Below, in pieces: positions 8,133 to 17,456 of a DNA stretch of 46,514 nt. The stretch comes from Vibrio variabilis (GTDB lineage: Bacteria > Pseudomonadota > Gammaproteobacteria > Enterobacterales > Vibrionaceae): positions 1 through 46,514 of the forward strand of contig NZ_JYJK01000128.1 of NCBI RefSeq assembly GCF_003263785.1, in the 5' to 3' direction. The position numbers were made by a program, and so were the translations under genes. The notes under the pieces are model-generated. The model saw only the letters and a program-made list of their open reading frames with translations, searched no databases and was not told where the DNA came from. Position 1 is the first letter of the stretch. The number at the start of each line of letters is the position of its first letter.

Positions 8133-9322
8133 ATGACCGACACTAAGTATTCTCTTGACGATATTCGCCTGCGACTCAACGAGTTAGATGACAACCTGCT
8201 GCAACTGCTATCCGAGCGCCGTAAGCTCAGCATTGAAGTAGCTAAAAGTAAGGTACAGACTTCTAAACCAGTTCGTGATGCCGCTCGTGAGCAGCAGCTA
8301 CTCGTTAAGCTGATTAACAATGGTAAAGATAAATACGAGCTTGATGCGCCATACATCACCAAGATTTTTCACACTATCATTGAAGACTCAGTGTTGCTTC
8401 AACAAGTCTACCTGCAAAATCTCGCCAACCCAGACCAGAGCAGAAAGCCAGTCGCACGCGTCGCATTCTTAGGTGCGAAAGGCTCATACTCGCACTTGGC
8501 GAGTCGTGATTACTTCTCGCGTAAGAACACCGAACTGGTAGAGCTTAACTGCGATCAGTTTAAAGAAGTCATCAAAACCGTTGAATCCGGTCATGCAGAT
8601 TACGGTGTGCTTCCCATTGAGAACACGAGTTCAGGTTCTATCAACGAAGTGTTCGATTTGCTGCAGCACACGACACTGCACATCGTGGGCGAGATCACCC
8701 AACCGATTGAACATTGTCTCGTGGCCACTAAAGAGCTTCGTCTTGAAGACATCAAAACGCTCTATTCACACCCACAGCCACATCAGCAATGCAGTGAGTT
8801 TTTGAGCCGTTTAAAAGGCGTGACATTAGAGTCGTGTGCGAGCACAGCCGATGCGATGCAAAAGGTGCAACAGCTAAACCGCGATGACGTGGCAGCGATT
8901 GGTCATGCCGCTAGCGGTAAGCTTTATGGGCTGCAGTCTATTCAAGGCAACATTGCCAACCAAACCGAAAACCATACGCGCTTTATTATTGTAGCGAGAA
9001 AGCCAGTCGAAGTGTCTGCGCAAATTCCAGCGAAAACCACCTTCATTATGGCAACGTCACAAGAAGCGGGTTCATTGGTTGAAACCCTATTGGTACTGCA
9101 GCGCTATGGCATCAACATGACCAAGCTGGAGTCACGTCCTATCATGGTAACCCATGGGAAGAGATGTTTTATGTCGATGTGGAAGGTCATAAAGACTCAG
9201 AAGAAATGAAGTGCGCGATGGACGAGTTAGTGAAGATCACTAAGCACTTAAAAGTACTTGGCTGCTACCCTATCGACAATGTCAAACCGGTCATTCCAGA
9301 CCTGACTGATAAGAAAGACTAA
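8133..9322 (+). CDS. pheA: PheA: chorismate mutase / prephenate dehydratase (one-base frameshift)
   Basis: Bifunctional enzyme taking chorismate to prephenate and then phenylpyruvate. The chorismate mutase domain (about 1-95) begins LDDIRLRLNELDDNLLQLL; the dehydratase domain (about 108-285) has GAKGSYSHLASR and IENTSSGS; an ACT domain with ESRP is the phenylalanine feedback site. The frame breaks at 9146-9147, where ATGGTAACC should read ATGGGTAACC; with one more G it continues NPWEEMFYVDVEGH to the TAA at 9320. Repaired length 396. ATG 8133 has AAGGA seven bases upstream; a TTG one codon earlier is less likely. Confidence 0.94.
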
Positions 9323-9327
9323 TACAA

Positions 9328-9357
9328 ACAATCCCTAGGCATGACCTAGGGATTGTT
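9328..9357 (+). terminator. pheA terminator
   Basis: Stem ACAATCCCTAGG / CCTAGGGATTGT around loop CATGA, ending in a short T run, right after the repaired pheA stop. It may also serve the convergent lipoprotein gene. Confidence 0.8.
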
Positions 9358-9379
9358 TTAGTCATTTAGAGAGCACTGC

Positions 9380-10039
9380 TTATGTAAGAGGCAAGATTTT
9401 GATCTCTACACGTCGATTGCATTGACGGCCTTCCGTCGTCGCATTGCTGCAGATTGGAAAGCGCTCACCCATTCCTCGCGCTACCGCACGGCCTGGGGCA
9501 ACATTTTGGCTAACGAGGAAAGCACGGACTTGCTCTGCGCGCTTCTCTGAGAGCTCTTGGTTGTAACTCGCGCTACCCGTGCTATCGGTGTAGCCATCAA
9601 TCACTAGGCTAGTGTCTGGGTATTCCACCAAAATACGCGCCACGCCTTGCAGCGTTTTATGAATGTTGCGATCTAACGCGTGTGAGTTGCTAGCAAAGCC
9701 AATACCGTTTTCAAGGCGAAGTACGAGCTGGTTGTCACCCGTACGTTCAACTTGCACACCAGAATTTAATAGCTCTTGGCGAAGGGCTTTTTCCTGCTGA
9801 TCGAAATAGTAACCCGCGCCGCCACCAATAGCCGCACCACTGGCCGCACCTAACAAAATGCCTTTGCTATCACCACCGGAAGCGATACCCACAGCAGTGC
9901 CTGCAATGGCACCAATCAAGGCACCTTTGGTTGCAGAGTTCGTTTCATATTCACCGGTTGTAGCATTTTGGCGCTGCGTCGCCTGACAACCTGCCAGCGT
10001 CATAATTCCTAAAGCCACCACTACTTGTTTTAATTTCAT
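9380..10039 (-). CDS. OmpA-family lipoprotein with glycine zipper (YiaD-like)
   Basis: Predicted lipoprotein anchored in a membrane and bound to peptidoglycan. From ATG 10039 a signal peptide leads to lipobox LAGC (Cys18). A glycine-zipper stretch (GALIGAIAGTAVG and GAASGAAIGGGAG, about 35-80) comes next, then an OmpA C-terminal domain with DGYTDSTGSASYN and NRRVEI for meso-diaminopimelate binding. Two Cys flank the last loop (CSNATTEGRQC). E. coli YiaD has this layout. The frame is open 16 codons further upstream, but AAGAGA sits eight bases before 10039 and the lipoprotein signal starts there. 219 residues. Confidence 0.85.
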   Translation of the reverse strand: MKLKQVVVALGIMTLAGCQATQRQNATTGEYETNSATKGALIGAIAGTAVGIASGGDSKGILLGAASGAAIGGGAGYYFDQQEKALRQELLNSGVQVERTGDNQLVLRLENGIGFASNSHALDRNIHKTLQGVARILVEYPDTSLVIDGYTDSTGSASYNQELSEKRAEQVRAFLVSQNVAPGRAVARGMGERFPICSNATTEGRQCNRRVEIKILPLT

Positions 10040-10229
10040 ATCCATTGTCTCTTGTCGATGTTTCTGACTTAGAAAACAGAACACCACGTTATAAAAATTA
10101 TTTTCGTTTCTCGCTGAACTTCGAATGAGTTCAATAGCAGCATACGAACATTGAAAAATTTAATGACATGGCGAGGGAAGATTTACGTTAGAATTAGGTT
10201 GTTACGTTCTCTACATGGATATATCTGTC

Positions 10230-10743
10230 ATGAAAAAGGTTGTCATCGCCTCGCTGAACCCCGCCAAAATTAATGCTGTGAAAAGCGCCTTTGAGTCGGC
10301 GTTTCCAAACCAAAGTTTCGAGTTTGAGGCGTCAGTGTTCCAAGTGGCGTAGCCGATCAACCGATGGACAACGAAGAGACACATCGCGGCGCAGCCAATC
10401 GAGTGAATAACGCAAAGCGAGCACAGCAAGATGGCGATTATTACGTGGGGATTGAAGCGGGACTTGATGGAGGCTGTACATTCGCGTGGATGGTGATTGA
10501 ATCACAAGGTTGATAGGTGAATCGCGAAGCGCCAGCTTGATGCTACCACCCGCTGTCGTCGAGCAGTTATCACCCACCGTTGAGCTTGGGGATGTGATGG
10601 ACAAAACGTTTGGCACCGACAACATCAAACAAAAAGGCGGAGCCATTGCGCTGCTCACCCAGCACCAGCTCACTCGCAGCTCGGTGTATCATCAAGCGTT
10701 AATACTGGCTTTAATTCCTTTCGTTAATCCTGAGCATTTCTAG
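10230..10743 (+). CDS. yjjX: YjjX-type inosine/xanthosine triphosphatase (two frameshifts)
   Basis: House-cleaning enzyme that hydrolyses ITP and XTP so they do not enter nucleic acids. Three frame segments join into one YjjX protein: MKKVVIASLNPAKINAV, then GVADQPMDNEETHRGAANR through YYVGIEAGLDGG, then IGESRSAS through SSVYHQALILAL. One base is missing after 10331 (GCGGTC read as GCGTC) and one near 10509 (probably GGG read as GG). Repaired length is 171 residues, the family norm. An in-frame ATG at 10215 is a possible earlier start. In E. coli yjjX also neighbours trpR, slt and ettA. Confidence 0.88.
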
Positions 10744-10778
10744 TCGCCTGCTTTCTATCGCTTAACGCGAATAAAATG

Positions 10779-10800
10779 AGCGAGACGCAAAGGTCTCGCT
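10779..10800 (-). terminator. trpR/yjjX convergent hairpin
   Basis: Perfect eight-base stem AGCGAGAC / GTCTCGCT with a six-base loop between the convergent yjjX and trpR genes; the minus-strand side is followed by CATTTTATT. It touches the last two bases of the repaired trpR stop, so it can serve both genes, better for trpR. Confidence 0.65.
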
Positions 10801-11085
10801 ATTTAAGTAATAAGTCGCTAAGCGCGTTCTTGTCGGCGTCCTCAAGACGTTTCACTTCCGCACTGCCGCGAGTAATTGTGGCAACACCCACCCCAACATC
10901 TGGCTAATTTGACGCTGAGATAAGTCACCTTTTAGCAGCTCACACAAAATATTAACGCGAGCCGTTACCGCTTCACGTTCGTCAGGCGTCAGTAGCAGAG
11001 TCATTAACTGCGCTTGCTGCTCTGTACTTTGTGAGCGTTGGATCAGGTCGAGAACTTGTTGCCAGTCTTGGTATTGAGGTTCCAT
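10799..11085 (-). CDS. trpR: Trp operon repressor TrpR (one-base frameshift)
   Basis: Dimeric repressor that binds trp operators when loaded with tryptophan. The product has the TrpR helix set, with LLTPDEREAV and the helix-turn-helix region GDLSQRQISQMLG. At 10891-10894 four C (coding TTGGGGTGG) should be five: one more G gives the expected GVGVATITRGSAEVK through to the TAG ending at 10799. As read, it stops early as WVLPQLLAAVRK. Repaired length is 95 residues, a little shorter than E. coli TrpR (108). It follows slt by 71 bases as in E. coli; I found no clear trp operator in that gap. Confidence 0.93.
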
Positions 11086-11156
11086 GAATCATTCCATTAG
11101 ATACTTGCAATACTCCATTCTAACCCCAAGCTCGCGCCAATGCCTAGCCTAGGGTG

Positions 11157-13136
11157 TCAGTAACGCCTTTTCGCCTCAGCATCGGTTAGGAAACTTCCCT
11201 GAACACCCATCAGATCACGGTAATACACTTGAAACATCAGAATGTTCTGAATATAGCCACGAGTTTCTTTAAACGGTATCGCTTCGATAAACGCGATGGC
11301 ATCTAAGTTGCCACCCGATGCTTCACGCCAGCGCTTAACGCGATTGGGTCCAGCGTTGTAAGCTGCCAAGGCAAAAATACGGTTATCGTCGTAATTTCCA
11401 AGTAGTTCATTCAAGTAGTGTGAGCCTATCTCGATATTTTTGCCAACTTGATATAGTTCGCTGGTACGCTTATAGCTAATCTTATGCTTCTTAGCGGTGT
11501 ACTTAGCTGTGGCGGGCATAATTTGCATTACCCCTCTTGCGCCAACAGGTGAACGAGCTTCCACATCCATGGCACTCTCCTGCCTTGCCAAAGACATGAG
11601 AAGATCCTTATCTAAGCCAAGCTTGTCGCCATAGAAGTTAAACCACCATGCATGTGCCTGTGGAAAGCGAAGACTCATGTTGTCCCACATTTTGGCTGAA
11701 ATGGTTGCGACCACCGTAAGATGATGCCAACGCTTTTTGCCCGCATACGCTGCCAACATCTCTTTATCTGATCTGGATACTCTGGACAGCAAAAAGCGCC
11801 ATTCAGATTTTGCTGCAGCAATTTTATCGCGCGCTATCAACTCTTCTATACGAATCAAGCTCGTTTGGTGTGGCGCTATCGCGGCATTATCAAGCGTGGT
11901 GGTGGAAATAGGATAAACAATCGAATGTTTGAGCTGAACTGCCGCCGCTGCACTATAGAAGTTACGCTGCCCGACAATCGATTCCAAACGTTTTTCACCC
12001 TGCGCTTTATCGCCACGACTGATCTCCGCTCTCGCAAGCCAATACTGCCAGCGACTGCTCTGCTTGGTTTTATCACTGAGCTTACCAATCCATTGCTCTA
12101 GCCCCTTCCAATCGGCCTGTTGCACCGCTAGTCGAGCGCGGCGTTCTAAATACGAATCGCTGCTGGATTTCACCAAGATACTGTCGCGCCATTTGGCTTC
12201 GCTATCTGAGTCGGTAGTAATAAACCGCATTGCCACGTACTCATTCATCGACTGCTTGAGCTCTGGAGTCAATTGACTGTTTTTATTAAGCGAAGCTAAC
12301 GCTATGCGAGCCAGATCTTTGTCGCTGCGGGCGAGCTTTTGCAAAGCAAGCTCGGTGAGAGTGGAACGATTGGGTTCAGGAAAGCTGCTTGTAGCAAACT
12401 TGGTCACTGTTTTGGGTGACTTAAACAAACTTTGGATCTGCTTACCTTGCTGTTTACCTTTCAGCGTTTTGAGCTGTTTATTCAGATAGTTAATTAAAGA
12501 GCCATTACGACGCTGAAAGGCCAGCGTCATTCTCTCTATAACCAGTTCATCGCTGCGCAGCCCCGCCTTGTTCCACGAATCAAACAGAGGATCACAAGCA
12601 CTATCTACACTGTCACCACTTTTCCACAACGTTTTGGCGCCCTCATAGGCCGAATCCGTGTCGCCTGTTTTTAACTGTGCATAATGGTAGTGACATTGGT
12701 AACGTTCACCGCTTGGGTAGCTGGTTTGAAACGAGAGCAGATCGTCCCAACGCTTTTGTCTGGCGAGCTGGTCTACAAAAGGGGCTCGAATGCGTGATGA
12801 AAAAGGAAAGGCCTGATGTTTCTCGATGAAACGATTCACTTGCGAAACAGATTTGTCAGCTAACTGCAGCGAAAATACGCGATAATCGACATAAGGTGTT
12901 AAAGGATAATCCGCGATTTGCGGTCGGATTTTGTTGTAACCGTTGACGTTTCTACTATCAATCAGCTCTTGCGCCATGTCGTAAGCCGCACGCTGACGCT
13001 CGAGCTTACTCTCAGAGGCTGATGCATTAGTTTCAGAGGCAATCGCGCTACTCATTAGCGCCGGTAAAGCCAGAGTCACGATAGCTCCGCAAGCAATGCT
13101 GACGAGCGGCTTCCGGTATCGTTGTTTAGAATTCAT
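11157..13136 (-). CDS. slt: Soluble lytic murein transglycosylase Slt
   Basis: Periplasmic exo-type lytic transglycosylase. The 659-residue protein has a signal peptide (about 1-33, ending SSAIA), a long alpha-superhelical ring region (about 40-440), a linker domain and a C-terminal SLT domain. There ARQESAMD holds the catalytic Glu near 520, followed by GARGVMQIMP and LAAYNAGPNR. Length and layout match E. coli Slt70. AAGGAA lies seven bases before the ATG. No breaks. Its 1,6-anhydro products feed the NagZ, AnmK and MurQ pathway encoded further on. Confidence 0.95.
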   Translation of the reverse strand: MNSKQRYRKPLVSIACGAIVTLALPALMSSAIASETNASASESKLERQRAAYDMAQELIDSRNVNGYNKIRPQIADYPLTPYVDYRVFSLQLADKSVSQVNRFIEKHQAFPFSSRIRAPFVDQLARQKRWDDLLSFQTSYPSGERYQCHYHYAQLKTGDTDSAYEGAKTLWKSGDSVDSACDPLFDSWNKAGLRSDELVIERMTLAFQRRNGSLINYLNKQLKTLKGKQQGKQIQSLFKSPKTVTKFATSSFPEPNRSTLTELALQKLARSDKDLARIALASLNKNSQLTPELKQSMNEYVAMRFITTDSDSEAKWRDSILVKSSSDSYLERRARLAVQQADWKGLEQWIGKLSDKTKQSSRWQYWLARAEISRGDKAQGEKRLESIVGQRNFYSAAAAVQLKHSIVYPISTTTLDNAAIAPHQTSLIRIEELIARDKIAAAKSEWRFLLSRVSRSDKEMLAAYAGKKRWHHLTVVATISAKMWDNMSLRFPQAHAWWFNFYGDKLGLDKDLLMSLARQESAMDVEARSPVGARGVMQIMPATAKYTAKKHKISYKRTSELYQVGKNIEIGSHYLNELLGNYDDNRIFALAAYNAGPNRVKRWREASGGNLDAIAFIEAIPFKETRGYIQNILMFQVYYRDLMGVQGSFLTDAEAKRRY

Positions 13137-13370
13137 GTAACCGTTCCTTCGATGCTGTAACAGTTGACCAAGAGAAGTATTGTTATTGTTTTCTGTACCG
13201 CTGTGTCAGCCGGTGTTGAATGCATGGTCAAACTTCAATTTAAGACCAAATAGGTCAACTTTCCAATGGCTTTGTCATTAAGAATTTGTTTCTGACTGTT
13301 TGTTACGCAATGAGGGGGAGAAGTAGTCTAATTGATGTTCGCATTATCCGAAGGAATCTCCGAAGTAAAA

Positions 13371-13400
13371 TTGAAAGGATTCCGCTCGGTGGTGTAAAAT
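13371..13400 (+). promoter_or_regulatory. Probable ettA promoter in the slt-ettA gap
   Basis: In the 302-base divergent gap 13137-13438, a -35 TTGAAA (13371-13376) and -10 TAAAAT (13395-13400) are 18 bases apart and 38 bases before the ettA ATG. Nothing else in this gap was recognisable. Confidence 0.6.
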
Positions 13401-13438
13401 AGGAACTTTATTGACTTCAAAATTAGGAACGATCGGCA

Positions 13439-15105
13439 ATGGCTGAATACGTCTATACTATGTCGCGCGTGAGCAAAGTGGTGCCACCAAAGCGACAGAT
13501 CCTCAAGGACATTTCTCTAAGCTTCTTCCCTGGCGCGAAAATCGGTGTACTTGCCTTAACGGCGCGGGTAAATCAACGCTTCTACGCATCATGGCAGGTA
13601 TTGATACTGACATCGATGGTGAAGCACGCCCACAACCAGGCCTGAACGTAGGTTACCTACCTCAGGAGCCAGTACTAGACGAATCAAAAACGGTTCGCGA
13701 AATCGTTGAAGAAGCCGTTGCTGACGTTGCAGGCGCGATGAAGCGTCTTGACGAAGTTTACGCAGCTTACGCAGAGCCAGATGCCGACTTTGATGCGCTA
13801 GCAAAAGAACAAGGTGAACTAGAAGCGCTAATTCAAGCGAAAGAAGGTCATAACCTAGAAAACGCTCTAGAGCGCGCTGCAGATGCACTTCGTCTCCCGG
13901 AATGGGATGCGAAGATCCAACACCTATCTGGTGGTGAGCGTCGCCGTGTTGCTATCTGTCGCCTACTTCTAGAGAAGCCAGACATGCTGCTTCTTGACGA
14001 ACCAACCAACCACTTGGATGCTGAATCTGTAGCTTGGCTAGAGCGCTTCCTTGTTGATTACACTGGCACCGTTGTGGTGATTACCCACGACCGTTACTTC
14101 CTAGATAACGCAGCAGGTTGGATCCTAGAACTTGACCGTGGTGAAGGTATTCCATGGGAAGGTAACTACACCTCTTGGCTTGAGCAAAAAGATGCGCGTC
14201 TGCAACAAGAAGCGTCTCAAGAAAAAGCTCGTCAAAAGACCATTGAGAAAGAACTTGAATGGGTTCGTCAAAACCCTAAAGGTCGTCAAGCGAAGTCTAA
14301 AGCGCGTATGGCACGCTTTGAAGAGCTACAAAGCGGCGATCACCAGAAGCGTAACGAGACTAACGAGCTGTTCATCCCGCCAGGTGAGCGTCTAGGTGAC
14401 AAAGTTCTTGAAGTGAACAACCTAACGAAGTCTTTCGACGGCCGTGTTCTTATCGATGACCTATCATTCAGCATTCCTAAGGGCGCTATCGTAGGTATTA
14501 TCGGTGCCAACGGTGCAGGTAAATCAACGCTATTCAAGATGCTAAGCGGCACTGAGCAGCCAGATTCAGGCACGATCGACCTAGGTGAAACTGTTAAGCT
14601 TGCGTCTGTTGAGCAGTTCCGTGATTCAATGAACGACAGTAACACGGTATTCCAAGAGATCTCTGAAGGCGCTGACATCATCAAGATCAACAACTTTGAG
14701 ATCCCAGCTCGTGCTTACTGCTCGCGCTTTAACTTCAAAGGCAGCGACCAACAGAAGATCATCGGTGAGCTATCTGGTGGTGAGCGTAACCGTGTTCACC
14801 TTGCTAAGCTTCTTAAAGCTGGCGGTAACATGCTGCTACTCGATGAGCCAACCAACGACCTTGACGTTGAAACACTACGTGCACTAGAGGAAGCACTTCT
14901 AGAATTCCCTGGCTGTGCCATGGTTATCTCGCACGACCGTTGGTTCCTAGACCGTATCGCAACGCACATCATCGACTACCGTGACGAAGGTCAGGTTAAC
15001 TTCTACGAAGGTAACTACACTGAGTACATGGAATGGTTGAAGAAGACACTGGGTCCTGAAGCCGCTGAACCACACCGCATCAAGTACAAGCGTATCTCAA
15101 AATAA
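13439..15105 (+). CDS. ettA: Energy-dependent translational throttle EttA, ABC-F (one-base frameshift)
   Basis: ABC-F ATPase that binds the ribosomal E site and tunes the first elongation step to the ATP/ADP ratio. Two ABC domains are present. The second has Walker A GANGAGKST and signature LSGGERNRVHLAKLL; the first has signature LSGGERRRVAICRLL and Walker B LLLDEPTNHLDAES. The first Walker A is broken at 13554, where CTTGCCTTAAC should be CTTGGCCTTAAC; one added G gives GLNGAGKSTLLRIMAG. The arm and linker region lie between the domains. Repaired length 555, as in E. coli. Codon choice is highly biased, as in well-expressed genes. Confidence 0.96.
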
Positions 15106-15138
15106 TCATACATATTTGAGATAAACTTGTTTTTTCCC

Positions 15139-15170
15139 AGAGGGCGCCGATAATGGCGCCCTCTTTTTTT
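15139..15170 (+). terminator. ettA terminator
   Basis: Ten-base perfect stem AGAGGGCGCC / GGCGCCCTCT with loop GATAAT and a seven-T tail, 33 bases after the ettA stop. Confidence 0.92.
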
Positions 15171-15252
15171 GTGATTTTGTACCACAAATTAGCGAAATTT
15201 ACTGAAAATTCACCTTACTTTATAGACACACTGTCTTTTACGAACTGTTACT

Positions 15253-16260
15253 ATGCCTAATAAGATCCGGGTTGTTATCCCGACACAACAAGGAAAGAAG
15301 AGAACGCTGCGCCTAGGGAAAAAGCGCACCTATACAGCGATCTTACTTGCTGCGGCTTTTCCTGTTGGCTTGGGCTTAGTGGGCTATTCGTATCAACAAT
15401 CTCAACTTGAACTGACCTCGACAGAAGGCTCATTGGCGAATCTTAATCAAGAAAAAGCGGTGCTCGAGGCGAAGCTGGAAGAGCAAGTCAATGAAATGCA
15501 CGCGCTCTCTCAAGAACTCGAAGAGAAACGTGATTCATTGCAACTGCTGGGTAAACGCGTTAACGACGTGGAAGCCGTACTTGGTCTTGTCGATGAAGAG
15601 CAGTACGACAGTGAGATGCCATTAGAAGAGCGTATCGACGCCGCAGCGATTGATTCAGCCGTGCGCGCGACCATGCTCAGACTCATTCCCAACGATAGTC
15701 CGATGACTTATCAGCGCATCTCTTCTTCTTATGGTCGACGTACGCACCCGATTACCGGCAAGCGTCATGTACATAGTGGTATCGACCTAACCTGTAAAAC
15801 TGGTGAACAGATCTTAGCGCCCGCAGACGGCGTCGTTGAAACAGTAAGGCCTAGCCGCCAAGGCTATGGTAACTATCTCACCGTACGTCACGCCTTTGGC
15901 TTTATGAGCTCTTACGCTCACCTACACAAGTTCAAAGCAAAGAGTGGCCAGTTTGTGAGTAAAGGGGATGTGCTTGCCACCTGCGGTAATAGTGGGACCT
16001 CAACAGGCCCGCACCTTCACTATGAAATCCGCTTCTTGGGCCGTACTTTAAACCCTCAGTACTTTATCGATTGGAGTCCAGAAAACTTCGATTATGTCTT
16101 TGAAAAAGAGAAGAAAGTCCAGTGGGCACCATTAATTGAGCTGGTCAGTAGTGTGGTTAAGCTTCAGATTAATCTGACCAATGCGCCTTATGTGGATTCG
16201 TCGATTAAGACTGCAGGTAATGAAGAAGTCGACGCGATAAACACCGAACAAACCAACTAA
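15253..16260 (+). CDS. M23-family peptidoglycan endopeptidase, membrane-anchored
   Basis: Predicted zinc endopeptidase that cuts peptide cross-links. The basic N terminus (KKRTLRLGKKR) is followed by one membrane segment (about 27-47), a coiled coil (about 50-105) and an M23 (LytM) domain (about 150-275). The domain keeps the zinc motifs HSGID near 174 and HLHYE near 254, so it looks catalytically active rather than a degenerate EnvC/NlpD-type activator. 335 residues. The Shine-Dalgarno is poor. Neighbours are ettA upstream and tyrA convergent downstream. Confidence 0.88.
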   Translation: MPNKIRVVIPTQQGKKRTLRLGKKRTYTAILLAAAFPVGLGLVGYSYQQSQLELTSTEGSLANLNQEKAVLEAKLEEQVNEMHALSQELEEKRDSLQLLGKRVNDVEAVLGLVDEEQYDSEMPLEERIDAAAIDSAVRATMLRLIPNDSPMTYQRISSSYGRRTHPITGKRHVHSGIDLTCKTGEQILAPADGVVETVRPSRQGYGNYLTVRHAFGFMSSYAHLHKFKAKSGQFVSKGDVLATCGNSGTSTGPHLHYEIRFLGRTLNPQYFIDWSPENFDYVFEKEKKVQWAPLIELVSSVVKLQINLTNAPYVDSSIKTAGNEEVDAINTEQTN

Positions 16261-16261
16261 A

Positions 16262-16289
16262 AAAACGCAGCTAACTCGCTGCGTTTTTT
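16262..16289. terminator. Bidirectional terminator between the M23 gene and tyrA
   Basis: Ten-base stem AAAACGCAGC / GCTGCGTTTT with a six-base loop, flanked by A and T runs on both sides. It starts two bases after the M23 gene stop and lies 31 bases beyond the tyrA stop. Confidence 0.9.
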
Positions 16290-16319
16290 ATCTCATTGCT
16301 ACTCGACGTATTTCGTCAA

Positions 16320-17456
16320 CTAACCACGATGAATCGCATCATTCGCCTGTTTAAGCAGATTCTGACTCTCAGACATAAACTGTTGTGAGTAATCACCAAA
16401 CCAAGCGCTGACCTCATTAAACTCAGTGACAAACTTGGCTTTGTCCTTGCTGTCGAGTAGCGCTAGCGCTTCGCCAAACTGTTTGTGGAAACACTTGATC
16501 ATCTCAATGTTTTCATCCGACGACATAATAATATCACCGTACAGCGCCGGGTCTTGAGCAAACAGTCTGCCAACCATTGCAAGCTCGAGACGGTAGATAG
16601 GTGAACTCAATTTAACTAGCGTATCAAGGTCTGGGTTTTGCTGACTCAGGTGGCGACCGTAGGCAAACGAGGTGAAGTGACGCAGCGCCTGAATAAGCGT
16701 CATGCCTTTGTCGTGCTGCTCAGCAGAGATCTGACACAGACTTGCGCCCCAAATCTTGAACTGTTCAAGTAGCCATTGGTATTCGGCTTGTTGTCTACCA
16801 TCACAGTAAACAATAACCTGCTTAGCAAGACTTGGAACGTCAGGACCAAACATTGGGTGCAGGCCGACAACAGGACCTTGGTGAACGTTAAGCATGGCAT
16901 TGAGTGGCTTAGATTTAACAGAGGTTAAATCACACAAAATGCAGTCATCTGGCAGATTGCCAAGCTTCTCAATCACCCCTTCTGTTAGGTGAATAGGCAC
17001 CGTCACAACCACAAGACCAGCGTTGTCTAAGATCTCGTCGGCGCGATCCCAGTCTTGGCTACCAAGAACTTTGACTTGATAACCAGATAAGGTAAACATA
17101 CGACCAAACAAGCCACCCAACTGCCCTTTACCACCTACAATCACAACCGAGCGTAATTCCGGGTTAAGACACTTAAAGCCCGAGTCCTTTTCACTAGCAT
17201 AAGACTCTCGCATGGTGCGGCGTAAGATGTCCTCAATCAGTTGAGGAGGCACACCCTTTTTCTCCGCTTCTTCGCGGCGAGAGGCCAGCATGGCTGCTTC
17301 TCTATCCGGGGCATAGATGGGTAAGCCATGTCGGCTCTTTACTTCACCAACTTGCTCCACAAGAGATAGACGCTTTGCCAAAAGCTCAAGCATCTGCTTA
17401 TCAACGTCATCGATTTGGTCACGCAATGCGTTCAGTTCAGCAGCCATGGATGTCAT
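16320..17456 (-). CDS. tyrA: TyrA: chorismate mutase / prephenate dehydrogenase
   Basis: Bifunctional enzyme taking chorismate to prephenate and, with NAD+, to 4-hydroxyphenylpyruvate for tyrosine. The AroQ-type mutase (about 1-90) starts LRDQIDDVDKQMLELLAKR. The dehydrogenase has the nucleotide-binding glycine motif GGKGQLGGLFG near 107 and GLHPMFGPD near 200. 378 residues, normal. The ATG shares one base with the aroF stop (TAATG), and AAGGA lies just ahead, which supports this start over the Met three codons in (MAAEL). Transcribed with aroF and so under its TyrR control. Confidence 0.96.
   Translation of the reverse strand: MTSMAAELNALRDQIDDVDKQMLELLAKRLSLVEQVGEVKSRHGLPIYAPDREAAMLASRREEAEKKGVPPQLIEDILRRTMRESYASEKDSGFKCLNPELRSVVIVGGKGQLGGLFGRMFTLSGYQVKVLGSQDWDRADEILDNAGLVVVTVPIHLTEGVIEKLGNLPDDCILCDLTSVKSKPLNAMLNVHQGPVVGLHPMFGPDVPSLAKQVIVYCDGRQQAEYQWLLEQFKIWGASLCQISAEQHDKGMTLIQALRHFTSFAYGRHLSQQNPDLDTLVKLSSPIYRLELAMVGRLFAQDPALYGDIIMSSDENIEMIKCFHKQFGEALALLDSKDKAKFVTEFNEVSAWFGDYSQQFMSESQNLLKQANDAIHRG

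Noticed and set aside
7933..8133. A 66-codon frame overlapping the pheA leader, with several Phe codons
   Set aside because: It runs through the attenuator stem and into pheA; the compact PheL in another frame explains the region.
11086..11156. A trp operator for autoregulation of trpR
   Set aside because: I searched the slt-trpR gap for the ACTAGT-type palindrome and found none; trpR may be read through from slt.
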